From Diprion similis (taxonomy: Eukaryota; Arthropoda; Insecta; Hymenoptera; Diprionidae), in the NCBI RefSeq assembly GCF_021155765.1, contig NC_060116.1, forward strand, positions 3,162,001 through 3,226,000: a stretch of 64,000 bases of DNA. The letters run 5' to 3'. The notes below the pieces were generated by a model. It ran no database searches. It saw only the letters and a program-made list of their open reading frames with translations, and had not been told where the DNA came from. Within the stretch, counting starts at the first letter, position 1, and the number at the start of each line of letters is the position of its first letter. Positions 37,094 to 50,152 of this stretch are shown in pieces. The position numbers and the translations under genes are program-made.

Positions 37094-37489
37094 GCGTAAA
37101 AATAAATGCAGAATATGTAATTAATGCGACATTTCGAAAAAAATTATCTGCTGTGTCAAAGGTCTGTGCCATTATCAATTTCAGGTAGTAAATATTGCAT
37201 TTCATATTTCCTTGAAAGTAACGCAACATTTAACACCGTTGATATTTGGTGATTCGCCATGGCGCACAAGAGGAAGCCCTCAGGCTCTTCGCGATTAACT
37301 GCCTATCCCAGCAGTATCGATACGGTGATGTACGTTATCCGCCTGGCTCGAGTTGTCTTATCTCTATTTATAGCCTGACTTAAACTCGCTATGGTAACGA
37401 ACAACCGCTAAGCGATCTCAGATGAAAATGCAAAAATGTACGTTTTGTGGATAAAACGATGTATATTATTACAATAAATCGCTAATTCC

Positions 37490-37972
37490 CACTCCGTTCA
37501 AAGGGTAAGGTCAATGCCATGTTTTCTACTCGCACCGAAGTCAGTAAGATTGCAGGTGAAAAACGTTCTTTCGAGGCCAATACCTTGAGAAATTTCCATG
37601 GATCGCATCAGGAAAGTTATCGGTCGTGAATGGTGAAACTGATTCGACGTTGGCTTCCATTTATGCGAGAAGCTTCAGATCGTTGTGATTACGAGTTATT
37701 TGTGAAAAATAATGTCAAGAATGAGATCAAGATCACTCCGTTCAAAGGGTAAGGTTAATGCCATGTTTTCTACTCGCACCGAAGTCAGTAAGATTGTAGG
37801 TGAAAAACGTTCTTTCAAGGCCAATCCCTTGAGAAATTTACATGGATCGGATCAGGAAAGTTATCGATCGTGAACGGTGAAACTGATTCGACGTTGGTTT
37901 CCATTTAGCGAGAAGCTCCAGATCGTTGTGATTGAGAGTTATTTGTGAAAAATAATGTCAAGAATGAGATCA
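37490..37972. repeat. Direct tandem duplication, 244-bp unit, two copies
   Basis: The unit begins CACTCCGTTCAAAGGGTAAG at 37490 and again at 37734. The copies differ at scattered bases and small gaps, so this is an older duplication. No reading frame spans it; function unknown. Confidence 0.85.
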
Positions 37973-40900
37973 ATTCCCATCGCTAGTGAATTATCAAACC
38001 AATGCTACAGTGAAAATGCGCACATCTGTCGTTTCACGATGATCACTATTCTTTGTACTCTTGCGTTCCAAGTTAATTCTTGAGGTTCAGAGTTCAATAA
38101 CTACAGAAGCACGAATTCCCGCAACTGTAATAATCTCCCTTCATTCCGAAAATTGATCAATGATAATCGAATCTCAGTAAGGCTTGAACATCGAATTATC
38201 TTTATGGTGACAAACTCACTATCGTATGAAGGATTCCTTAATTGCCATTCGCACCCATTTCAATATTCACGGCTTACTTATGTCTTGGTAATATCTGCAT
38301 TTAGGTATTCATCTGCCCTCATAAGTTTGGTGGACAAGGGATGTTGACAGTTCACATAACGGCTTTCTTCCGCAAGAACTATTTTCTGGAGCACATTTTG
38401 GGTGCTGTAGTTTTAGTTCCCTATAGTGTTGGGATGTAAGGTTCACAGTCAGCGACGAATTGTAATGGAGATTTTGAAGTACTGTTTTGTCTTTCAAGGA
38501 ACGTCGTTCACACGGAGGCCTGGATGCAATGGTTTGATAGTTGTATCAAGTAAAATTGTATTCGGTAAAATCCAGCGCAGCTTGGATTATGAGCCAAGGT
38601 AGAAGTGGCTTCCATGAAATACTTGCCAGATCGTTGGTTGCCTTCGAGTCAAATCAACCTTACATAATAAGCCCATAGAATTTCATTAATTTTTTTCATA
38701 TAATTAACTTTGTCTTCAACCAACCAGTACAGGTATGTTAAATACTCTTTCTGTTTGAATATTTATTTTCAAAACACGTTCACACGATTATGAGAAATGT
38801 AATAATTTCAACTTACTACTATCTCTGAATAACTTTTGACAATTGTAAGCGCTACGGTATCTTGCAGTTGTTACTTCAACTGCATCTAATTGCAATAAGT
38901 GTCTTTTTGCTAATCAGTCCCACTAATGATATGTTACGTGTTACAAACTTTCCATAAGCAACACAATTTTGTTATCGAGTGATGGCAGGAAAGTATTAAA
39001 TTGCAACCTTTGACCCTGGTCTTCATGTGTGCCTGCATGCTCTCTTCATGACTGTTGAATTGAATAATTAATCCATATTCGCGTTTCAAGCTCATTTTAA
39101 ACTCATATTCGTTGATTAGGGAGTCACATGATGGTATTTTTAGGAAATTGCAAGCATCATTAGCATCTAGTGAGAAAACACCTCAGCACGAGAATATGCT
39201 ACATTATATAATTAATCATTTAAAGTAGATGGAAATTTCCATGTAAAACGGTATCAGTCAAAAACTTCATGATTTCATTTATTGCAAAAATTATCGTAGT
39301 GTTTTAAATAATTTCGCTTGGGAATTGAAAATTTCCAACCTCGGTGACAAAATTTTACACGGCTAATTTAAATTCTTTTCAAAACCTGTCCAATTATTAT
39401 ACGTTGAAATATTATGTTGCTTATATCGTGCCTTAATAAACGGGATAATAAACTTAAAGCATCTCTAGTCACGCCCATAGGCATGAAATTATTCAAATTC
39501 ACCTGTTGTCGTTCGTCTCTTACGGAATGATTACCGCGGGTGGAAAAAGTGAGACCACTGAATCGTAAAGTGGCACAGTCCTCAATTAAACTGTGATTAC
39601 GATCCCTTGCCCTACCGCAAATTCACATGGGATACTCCCTCGACTTCTTAGGTATTGAAAATGTCCTCATGACGTCAGAGCCGGGCTTTAATCACCACAT
39701 AACCTAAGTTTTTAATTTCAATGGAAGCAAATCGTAATTCTTCGAGTTTCAAATTACTCGTGTCACATGAATTAATGAATTGTAATCAATAATTATACCT
39801 GATCTATTATCCACTCGAGAAAAAACACGGCCAACGGTCAGTTGTTAGTCTGGTTGCATTAGTTTGATTTTTTTTCATCAGATGGCGCATTTCAAAGTGA
39901 CAATCCCAATACCTAAGTAACTACGGATATTATCATTGTTATAGTTAATATTATCGTAATTGAGAAAGGAACAAATTAAACCTGGCTATTTTTATTTTCG
40001 ATCACACCTATCAATTCCTCCATACGTGTTTATGACTGTCCGCGTGTATTTTTACTGTCCATGCAACCAGTTCATTGGTCACGGCCTCAACCTTCAGAGA
40101 TCTCGGCTCAATTTGTTCGATGTTTTATTCCAAATTTCAAGGCAACGCCCCACTCGACTTTCGAACTGAAAAGACGCCACTGGTTTCGAGAAACAAACAA
40201 CCAACAGCAGTGGTACATGAAAAATAATGATAACTTAATTGCGGAATACCATAACGTATGATTTTCGATCCGCTCCGCAATAGCTGGCATAGTATAAACC
40301 GATTAGTCATAACTAGCAGCGAAAGCAAGTGATAAGCACGTAATACCTGGAATTGTTTTAATTAACGTAACGTTTCGTAAGTATTGTAGGCATCGGGGAT
40401 TCGAAATCTCATTTATATATTGAGTATGGAAACATTTAAATTATGTACCAAACAAATGATATACTTACCATATCTGCAGGCGTCTTTAATGTTTGTTACT
40501 TCACTTTGAGAGGAAGAGAAATCACGTTGACGTTTGCGTAACGATCAGTCAAGGATTAAGGCCAGGGAAATATATTTTTGCAACTAGATAGCATATGGAT
40601 ATATTGGTATCAAGTATATATTCTTTCAATAGTTTCTGCCTCATATAAATTCCTGCAATACCGAACAAAGACAAAAAAGTTTTGTACAATTTGAAAGAAC
40701 TATTTACAGAATACAATTATTTGTTTAAAATATTCTGGATGCTTAGAAATATTTATAAAAACATGCAATCTTATACTAATAGAAGATCCACTCTTGGTTG
40801 TTTATGTCAATTTCAGCGATTTTTTGCTCAAGTTTTGTGAATTTTTTTTTGGGCCTAGAAGTTGGTTTAGAGTAACATCGATCTGCGGTTATTTACCGTA

Positions 40901-43900
40901 TCCGTTTGAAGTCAGGCTAGGCTTGATAAAATGAGTTGTAAAAATATTATGTCGGCGAAAAGTGAACGTGGTGACGGTAATGAATTTTTTCCCATATGAT
41001 CGTGAATTACTAATGAATTACCTATGACCTGTAAACAGCAAAATTACGAACCGCTGTAATACGATGAGCTAAAATTCCATTGAAATTATATCAGCGTCTG
41101 ATTGGGTGTAATTAAATTCTGTTTAACCGAGGGAGGAGGAGGCGATAATTTTTTTATGACTATAAAATTACGCTTTTAATCGTTTCCAGAAATGTTTGCA
41201 ATTGATGCAGGAAGACTGTATTGCCCATCGATAGAAATTCAAAGAAGTTCGATGTAATCATGACTCTTCCAAAACTGTTTAATTTATATCGATTATTGAA
41301 TATATATATTAATACGCATTAAACTCAGACAAGTGGATTATCAGTATTCTGGAGTTACGTAACTACACCGTGTATTAAAATGGATTTGATTATTGCGTGA
41401 ACTTTTTAATCAGAAAATTTACCACCAGTGAGATTCTACATACCTAATCATATGTAATAAATTCTACGGGAACATAGTCATCGTGCGTAAATTGAAAGCA
41501 TAAAAAGGTGACAAAGAAAAAAAGGAACGAAGACGTTCCTTCTAGACGAACCTGCTAAATTTGCATTCCGCCACGTATTCGGTTTATACGACGAGAGATG
41601 AGCACCGGACGATGATAGTTGTTGGCCTTCTTTCCATGACTAGGTATACATACGCAAAGCCCAGAATTACACGTGACCGCTTGCTCAATGACAGAATAAA
41701 CACAACTTACCTTACTTACATCATCGCATCGTGTTCGATATTTTTTGTGACTATAGTATATAGTTTTTATTACCTTAAATTATAAACTGTCTGAGTATGA
41801 GATTTTCTTTGCTCCCATAGAACATCCTGTAATCTACGATCTCTATTATTCCATCTCCCGTTTCCAAGTTTTAGGCAAATTTTATAACAGAGGGTTCAAT
41901 AAACCCGGTGAACACGATTTTATACTGAGCGTGAGCGATTGGATGAAATTAGCTAACACCACGACTCGACTATTCCTTTCGTATCGGGCGAATGCCGGCT
42001 ATTTCGAAATTGTCAAACAGCTTTTCAGCATCGTAAAGAAGAAGATTAATATGAAAGAAAAGAAAAAATTGAGAAATAAGGCGTCCGTAAGAAACGACAC
42101 GCCGATTATTTTGAGCCCGTGTCGATTGCGTGTGTAAATGTTTGCGATGCTCGATAACAGATGCGTCGTATAGATTGTAAAAAAAGAAGCATCAAACGAG
42201 AATTATTGGTCGTCTTTTGCGGGTGTGGTATACGTGCTTCGAGGACTTCCGGGATCAGCTACTCGCAGTCTGGAATAATTAGCTGGTCATTATTGCAAAC
42301 GAGGTAACTTGAAGGTAGGTAAGTTTACTGCAAGCTCCATTTGCAGCTTAATATTAAACATTTTTCAAATATTTTTTGGAAACTAACTGCAAGCGCGATA
42401 AAATATCAAAATTGTTCCAATACCATGTACTCTATGGGATAATTATTTTACAGTGTTTCGCAGTAAAACAATTGTCATCTGAATAAGTCTGATATATGCA
42501 CAATAATATCCGACATTGAAAGTGTTTGATTGCGATAAGTTACATTTACTTTCTCTATTAAATTAGTGCACATAAAATACGGATTTTTATGTCACATTGA
42601 ACGGGAAAATGCAATTGTTCCCCTGCCCCATCACAATTTTTAGAAAATCATTCAAGGATTTTTCAGATCCACGTAGCTTCAAATCAGGTCGATCTATGAA
42701 ATAAGATTTCGTTAAAAAGTTTTTCTGTATTCCATGAAGCTTACGATAATCTTAATGAAAAAAAATCTTCCGTCGTTAAAGTGCAGTGTTTACCGAAAAT
42801 CAGTGGACATCTTTCGTAACACAAAAGTGCTCTATTCGATTTAGTTGAAATTTATGCAAAGTACAGCATTTTCGATCCGAAAAATAGTCCGTAAATTTGT
42901 AAGTGGACTGAGCAGCAATTCAGAAGTTATGAAATTTTTCAGATTCGTTAACTGTGTGTATTCGAGCGTTATTGGTATACGAAAATGTTATGACAAGTAC
43001 CGTGATGAGCAATACAATGTAAAAATTTGAGCCCAAGTATGGACAAGAATCAGCTATTTCTCAACAGCTAAAAAAAAAACTGCAATGAAATTTAGCACAA
43101 ACGAAAACATATCGATGGCATAAGAAAAACTAACACAATGAAAATATGTGTCTCTTATGCTGATACACAAACAGGAAAATGAAAATACGTATCTCTTATC
43201 TATGGAAGATACGTTTTCTTATAAGATGAATTTGGAGGAAACTTTTAATCTAAAAACATTGCAAAAAATTTATGGTTGATTCTTTTAATGCGTACTTGAA
43301 TTATGTAGAAGAGCAAAAAAATCGAGAAAGATCAGGTATAGCTGCCGTCTGTATAGGTGTACGTATACATTTTGGTTTAATTATAGTAACTGTCGAAGTA
43401 GCACAAGAAATAATTCGTAAAATTAGTTTACATCGAAAAAAAGAAAAAAATACTTTTAATATATTTATGATTATTTAATTATCGAAATATCCTTACGTCT
43501 CTAAAACTTAATGTCATAGGTGACATATTTTCATAAAAATTACCTAGTCAAGAAATTATCGCCATCGTATTTACACTAATTTACTCTGATTTATCACACT
43601 CTAACATAAGTAGCAGAAAAATATAATTTTCGGTGATTTTGGTAATATAACGATATTTCAATACGTTTATACCTGAGAATTTATCCATCACAAACGAATT
43701 ATTCAGAGTTCGTTAGAGTTGAGATAACTAATGACCGTGTTTGACTCGTTTAAAATTCACATATTAATTGCTATTCTGTAAATTTTTTTTTACCATTAAT
43801 CACCTATCGTGATTTCCGAAAAGCATTGGTATCGGTAGAAAATAACTTTTTTTCACTTAATTTCTATGAATTTTTACGTTTTCGGATCTCTACTATCCGA

Positions 43901-46900
43901 AAAACAGGTCTTTATAAAAATATTGGACTGTCTGTTGGGTTTTTGGTCTGTCCCAACAAACTCTCGCGATAATCTCGGAAGCGGTCGGTTAAAAAATTTT
44001 TTAATTTACATGACTTTGTAATTAAACCATGCTCATTAAAAATTGGAAATTATATTAAAACAAAAAAAAATTCCCAAGACGCAAAAAACTCCAACACAGT
44101 TTATACGACGTTTATTAAAAAACTTATACAAATTGCTATAAAACGAATAAATTACCGTAATAGGAAACAATTTAATGAAAAATAAAGGAACTGGCCATGA
44201 GAAAAAAAGAATATTTACGACAAAAGAATTTGATCATAGTTGATGGTACTTCCAGTAACTGAATTAGTTTGTAAAGTGATGAAATTTTCGCGATAAATAC
44301 TATTTTCACGGCTAGTTGTGATCGAAATTGAACCAATTAAAATTGAAAATTCAGAAGGCATAACTATTCAGGTGTACGTTTTAAAAAAACGCTTTTTTAT
44401 CCCGCGTAGAAAACTTGAACTGTGCTAGCACTTGTAAAATTTCATATTTTAATACAAATCTAGATCACAGTTTTGTATACTGTGAAATTCAATTGAAAAT
44501 TATTTATTGTTACGTATTGAAAATGAGTTGTTTTACATAATATTATTAATTGAATTAACTTGAATAGTCTGTAGCTATACTGGAAATTGAAAAGAGAGGG
44601 ACAGTGTGTATGTCGAGTTGCAGCACGTCAGGCGTATTTGTTAAGTGACTGAATACTCGCGAATTATATCTGCAACGAAACAGATTGAAATGGAATCGAG
44701 CGCACTTGGAGTGATTCATTAATCAGTTTGGTTTCACCAGTGAAAGGTAGCCGTGCATAAGTAATTATACAACACGGTTAGCAATGGAGCATTTTAGGGA
44801 GAGTTTCTAAACGACGGTATTTGTAATAACATTTGTAAACTGGGCTATAGATCATTTGAAATTATTTATCATTCTTAACTAATGATCTTCACTTTACAGC
44901 TGGATATCTTAGGATTATACGAGTAGATCATTCTCGTAGATTTCATTTATTCTACATACGTTACCGCTTGTGTCTTCCTGGTGATTAATAAGACAACAAA
45001 TATTGATACTGAAACTACGTTTGAAGATAGAATGTGTTTTGCTGTAGGTAAATAATAATGATGCTTGAATGTAGGTGTGATTGATTCTTCCACGATGACA
45101 GAAGGAAGGTCCGTTGTTAACTAATAATACTCAGTTTAATATTAGCTTTCACTTATAGTGGGAATATGATTATGGAGCGCTCTTTATCACTCATGACGAG
45201 GTGTAAAGCATGGAAACAATTTAGTTCACACGTAGAATTTTGTTTTGCTCTTGTCTCGGGCAACGTTAAATTGGAAGTGGGGCAGTACGTATAGGAGGAG
45301 CTGGTCGTTTTGTGTACCAGTGAAAGTACTTCTCGGTGGAACAATATTTCGATGGAATAATCAATCCCCGGATCTTATGAGAAAACAAGAATTAGTGTTT
45401 CCATTAAGCGTTTTCGGACAGTCACAAAATCAAGACTAGTTTTCGAATTGTAAAGAGTGTAAACAATGGACACTGTAGAACAGATATTGCCTTGAATCAA
45501 ATATTCGATAGATCATAGCCACGTGGAGCTGAACACCCACGATTATATTCATCAGGATATTCATCATGTATCCAGTCTGCGGTTTTCTTCAAAGTAAGAG
45601 TTTGAAGGCTTGAGTTTGGGAAGCCTTTACGTTTCTGCCGAGGACAATGGCGAGTGCAGAAAACTGTAGGAGAGGTCGTTCAAAATGAATTGCTTGGTTC
45701 TTTTATATCCGTTAGTTACCGCCTTTCGCTTGGCTCGTTAAAAAGAACAAAAGAGCTGGTGTTAAGTGAAACATTCACTTTTAATAAACTCATTACTAAA
45801 CTTCACCACACACGTGCAGACTATTGTTTAATTCCGATGTCGAGAGTGTGAAGTGTTTCGAAAGTGGTTGAACCCAAAGAATTTGTGTGCATATGACAAC
45901 GAAGTAATTGATCGTTTGACTGAATCGATGAACTGCAATGAGCATTGAGATTTGATATCAAATCTTTGTAATATCATCATTATAAATGCAGATCAAAGTC
46001 AATCGCATATCAGATTGAAATGTATTATTTCCACTGTTTAGTTCCGATTTCGATTAAGCTATGAACAGAAGTCATCACAGAAGAGCAAAAGTAGACTTGA
46101 AGTGATCAGAACACGGTTAAGGATGAATGGCGGGGCCTTTGAATTGAAAGGTGGAAATGAAAAAAAACTCTAAAAATCTACAGCAATGTTATTTGCGTCG
46201 ATGATAGAAAACGTGGATGAAACAAGATCATTATACTATGCAAAGAAACGAATCTAAACAATTTCGATCATCACAAGCTAAAATATTAGGAATTTAAGGA
46301 GAGGTTTTATAATTACAACGTTAAATATGATTAAAATCTGGTGTTTCGTATCCACTTTCAATGTCTTGGGGCATATATCGTTCTCGATAGATATCTCCAG
46401 AGATCGCCTAAAAAAATTTTCACTGCTCGTCTCCAGAGTAGATAAAAACAGATTTGTGTATTGAGTAATATGAGTTCGGTACAACTTACATTGGTCAACA
46501 ATTACATTCGCGCGTTTTAACTTTATTGCCATCTAAAGTTTCTCAAATGTTTCTTGAAAAATTCGCAGGGTTCTAATCAGTGAGTAAAATCGACATAAAG
46601 ATTTTAGAATGTGATAAAAAATACCAGAGTTTAATCATTGCAAACTTTCTACTTCTGAAACCTTTTCTTAAAATGTTGACACTTTGTCTCGTGTTATTCG
46701 AATTTGCTCAGATTCGTTTTTCTTACAAAATAAGGGTGTTGCTTCATTCATGTTTACTAGCAGATTTTAGAACCAGTTACTTCGGTTCCTCTCACTGTTG
46801 GTTTAGGTCAGATAAAGTGCAACTTGGTGTTTATTGTAAGTAATTAAACTCGGCGCTGTAACGAGAAAATAAAAAAATCCTTCTCCTCATCTTGATCTAG

Positions 46901-48824
46901 TTGTCGATCAGTACTACCTGTACCGCTTGACATTGATCTTGGATCGTTAGTGTCCAGCATTTGCGCACCGTCATTGCATGTTTTTAGCCCGTATCGAAAC
47001 TGAGTAAATATAGGTGCACACCTCACAAGCGAAAGTGAGAGGAGAAAGATCACGGGATAAATAATAGTTCAACTTTTGCTTTTATTCAACGGCTGGTTTG
47101 CGCTCCGTTACCGGACTGACAAGAATTGATCGGCGATCGTTCATCTTTTTATCATACTTTTTGCTTTCTTCGTACAGAATGGCGTCGTTAGTCATGAAAA
47201 TTTAGGAGTACTGCTGCCGGCAGATCAGCTCTTACCAGTGTCGAGCAATTCAAATCTCGCGCCCATTATTGCGGCAAAAAATATCGCGATTTAATGGAGG
47301 TACGAAGACAGAAAAAACTCGTCCTCGTTGTCACCTGACGTTCAGCGAGCTGCTCTCTAAAATTCCCTTCTGCACCGAAACATTTCTTCCTCGATATTGG
47401 TTTCGTCTTAGATTAAGTTCGTCTTGACGAATGTTTTTCGAATTTTCACTTTTTAATCAAAACGCGAATGCGGCTGCTTATCGCAAGCCTGTGGTCATCT
47501 GCACTTTCACTGACGAAGTAATTGTTGATTACTTTACTCAAGGCAGGGACGAAAATTATTCTATTAATGGTAAAGATAATCGTACATGCGATTTCCTTTA
47601 CCTACTATCTAGTTGCACAGACATGCTGTACAGACTGCAGGCTTAGATTCAAACCGCAAAAACGGAACTCATCAATTTCAGTGTAATTTCCGGTTTCTGA
47701 TACACGCATGAGATCTTCCTTATTGTGCATAATTGTGCGGAAATTCATAATGTGGGCGTGGTTTAGTTCCTCCGCGAATTCTGCACCGTTACTTATCCAA
47801 GCGCTGGTGATTTTAATTGTTGGACTATATTTATAAACGAGTCTTATTTAGAGTCAATTCTTTAAAAGATTCGGACACTGACATGACTTTGAAAATGTTG
47901 AAGAGATCTCCAATCAAATTCGCAGACACATAGTATAGCTGTAAGAGAAATAGCTTTGAGTTTTGCACTAGCTTTGACATCCATAATTCGGGTGCAATGG
48001 CATGGAACCAGAAGAGAATTTATTGCAGGTAAAAACACATAACGTGTGTTGGTTCTATCAGCTTGTAATTGAACGTGACGTTGTCGCAAGGGGTATTGGA
48101 GAATTACTCGTTTTAAATTGTGTGAATAAACCGACATTTAACTCATGCGAACTTTCTAGTATCTATGGGAAACTCAGCCATGACATTCCGAGTCTTCTCT
48201 AAATTAACCTTAGTGTTGAAAAAGGCTCGCAGAACATGCTTGTTAAGGAGACAAAAATGACCAAACTTTGTACAGCATATTTTGAATTAGAAATGGTTTG
48301 ACTCGCGTTAATCTCATTTCTAATACTCTTTCTTAGTGAATACTTGTAATTTTTGTTTTAATAATATGATAATTGAGCAAGTCAGAAAGTTATCATAATT
48401 TCTGCTTGTCGGAATATCGTGCGATGAACTTAATTTTTTCAAAAAAATTGAACGCATGATACGTTTCACTGTGTTACTGAGAGCTATTGTCTCGTTGATA
48501 CTATCGAAGCAGCATTCTTTCGATAATTGTAGCGTACTTCTTGCAGGTATAATGACTAGTGGACACACTCGGATGCACTCGAATCCAGTCTCCATGGAGA
48601 AGGGAAGAAGCAGTAAGCTGCAGGCAAGGAATCGGAGACCGGAGAAGGTTGAGAAGGTGCTGGGAGTTCGCGACGAGGAGTAGGAGACCTTTCTTCCTCG
48701 ACGGGAAACGGCAAGTGAGCGGGCGACGAACCCGGTTACCGGAAAAAAGAAGACACTTGCGAACGTAGGCAAGTCAGTTAGATAGAGAGTGCTTTCTTCT
48801 GATCTGTCACGGTGAAGGTCCTCA
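37973..48824. other. Long gene-poor intergenic region
   Basis: About 10.8 kb of AT-rich DNA with only short, compositionally random frames. A degenerate inverted repeat lies at about 46280-46390 against 46590-46690. The last 300 bases (from about 48540) are purine-rich with GAGAAGG-type runs just upstream of the next gene's promoter. A distant exon or enhancer cannot be excluded. Confidence 0.5.
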
Positions 48825-48831
48825 TATATAA
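48825..48831 (+). promoter_or_regulatory. TATA box of the 212-aa VPV-repeat gene
   Basis: TATATAA 79 bases upstream of the start codon. A TCAGT initiator-like motif at about 48854 lies at the usual 30-base distance. Confidence 0.75.
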
Positions 48832-48903
48832 GCCACTGGACGCTCTGAAATGGTCAGTGAAGTTCGCCTCACTGTAAATACCACCCAAATCTCAAAAGCA
48901 ATC

Positions 48904-50027
48904 ATGTTCCGATTTGTAAGTCTCCGACGAAGCAGTTTTAACCCCTATTTCTTCTAAAACTCAAGAGCAACACGATTTTACCATTTTGCCATATTATTAG
49001 TTTGATAAAAAATTTAACTCACCGGAAGTTTCGAATATTTATCCACATTTCTCGTACCAATTTCTTGATATATTGATATACTGACTTGACGTATTCACTC
49101 AAGTCACTTCCACTTACTTAATGCCCAAATTAACGAGCCCATCCGGTGTCCAGTACCCCAATAGTTCCTTCCCTGTCATATTGCCAAGAAAATTATGCAA
49201 GTAGTGATATTGAACTGTTTGAAATCGCATAGTTTCTGGTGACGGTGGCTTTGGCCACGGCGAAGGCGTCTTACTACTCCGGAGGTCACGGACTCTCAGT
49301 TCAACCTAAGTTCCTCTCGCAGTCTGTGCATCTCCAGGAAATACCCACTAAGATCATACGGATCACAAAGACTGTGGCTGTCAAGGTTCCTGTGCCCTAC
49401 CCAGTTAAGGTGAGTCTACAATCCTCCTGAAGTTTTCTGACTGAACTGCCATTTTGCTGGCGATTTTGTTCTGAAAAACGAACCTCTGATTCATCTGCTT
49501 CATGGCATACCGATCCCACTGTTCCACCGTATTCCGTGTCACCACCAGTTTACTTAAATCAATTCGTGTTTCACCAGGTTCCTCAACACATCCCGGTTCC
49601 GGTACCGGTCAACCATCCAGTGGCAGTTCCTGTGCCTCAGATCGTGAAGGTGCCCCATCACATTCCGATCGAGATATCGAAGCCGGTGCCTTACGAGCTC
49701 CAGCAACAAGTACCCCTCCTCGTCTCGAAGCCAGTACCTTTCCCGCAGCCAGTAGCAGTTCCACATCCGATTGCCATAAACAAACCAGTCCTGTATCCGG
49801 TGCCCCATGCGGTACCTTACCCACAGCATAGTGAGTCGACCGGTTACGAGCAAGGTGGATACAGCGGTGGCAGCGACGAAGGCACCGGCCACGGAGAACA
49901 GAGCTACAATTCATACACCGTCGAGTCTCAGGGACAAAATTATGATCAGGGTAGCCACCAGGGTGGCTCAAATTACGGAAATGAAAATTTCCACGGATCT
50001 CAGCCGGACTACTCGGCCCAGCACTGA
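48904..50027 (+). CDS. Secreted VPV-repeat cuticle-like protein, 212 aa, 3 exons
   Basis: Exons 48904-48915, 49233-49409 and 49578-50027, all phase 0 with clear borders (gtaagt, gtgagt; catag, ccag). The first coding exon is only MFRF; exon 2 completes the signal peptide (FLVTVALATA, cut near AKA/SYYS). The mature protein has a short Gly/His/Ser part, then from about residue 50 a Val-Pro repeat block (VKVPVPYPVK, HIPVPVPVNHPVAVPVPQ, KPVPFPQPVAVPHPIA). After about residue 155 there is a Gly/Gln/Tyr/Ser-rich tail with NYDQGSHQGG-type motifs, ending SAQH. There is no Cys. Alternating Val-Pro dipeptides with a Gly/Tyr-rich tail are typical of insect cuticle and other matrix proteins. Two more genes here share this block (53983-56662 and 63557). 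Function is inferred from composition only. Confidence 0.9.
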
Positions 50028-50146
50028 CTCCCAGGAAGGATTAAAGGACGAATCTATCGCCGTGACCAAAGTCGTCGTTAAGTTTTTGTTTGTAATGTTT
50101 CTTGTTGATTCACCCTGTAGGGCTTTTGTTTTGTATGTGTTTTTCT

Positions 50147-50152
50147 AATAAA
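50147..50152 (+). terminator. Poly(A) signal of the 212-aa gene
   Basis: AATAAA 120 nt after the stop codon. Confidence 0.75.
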
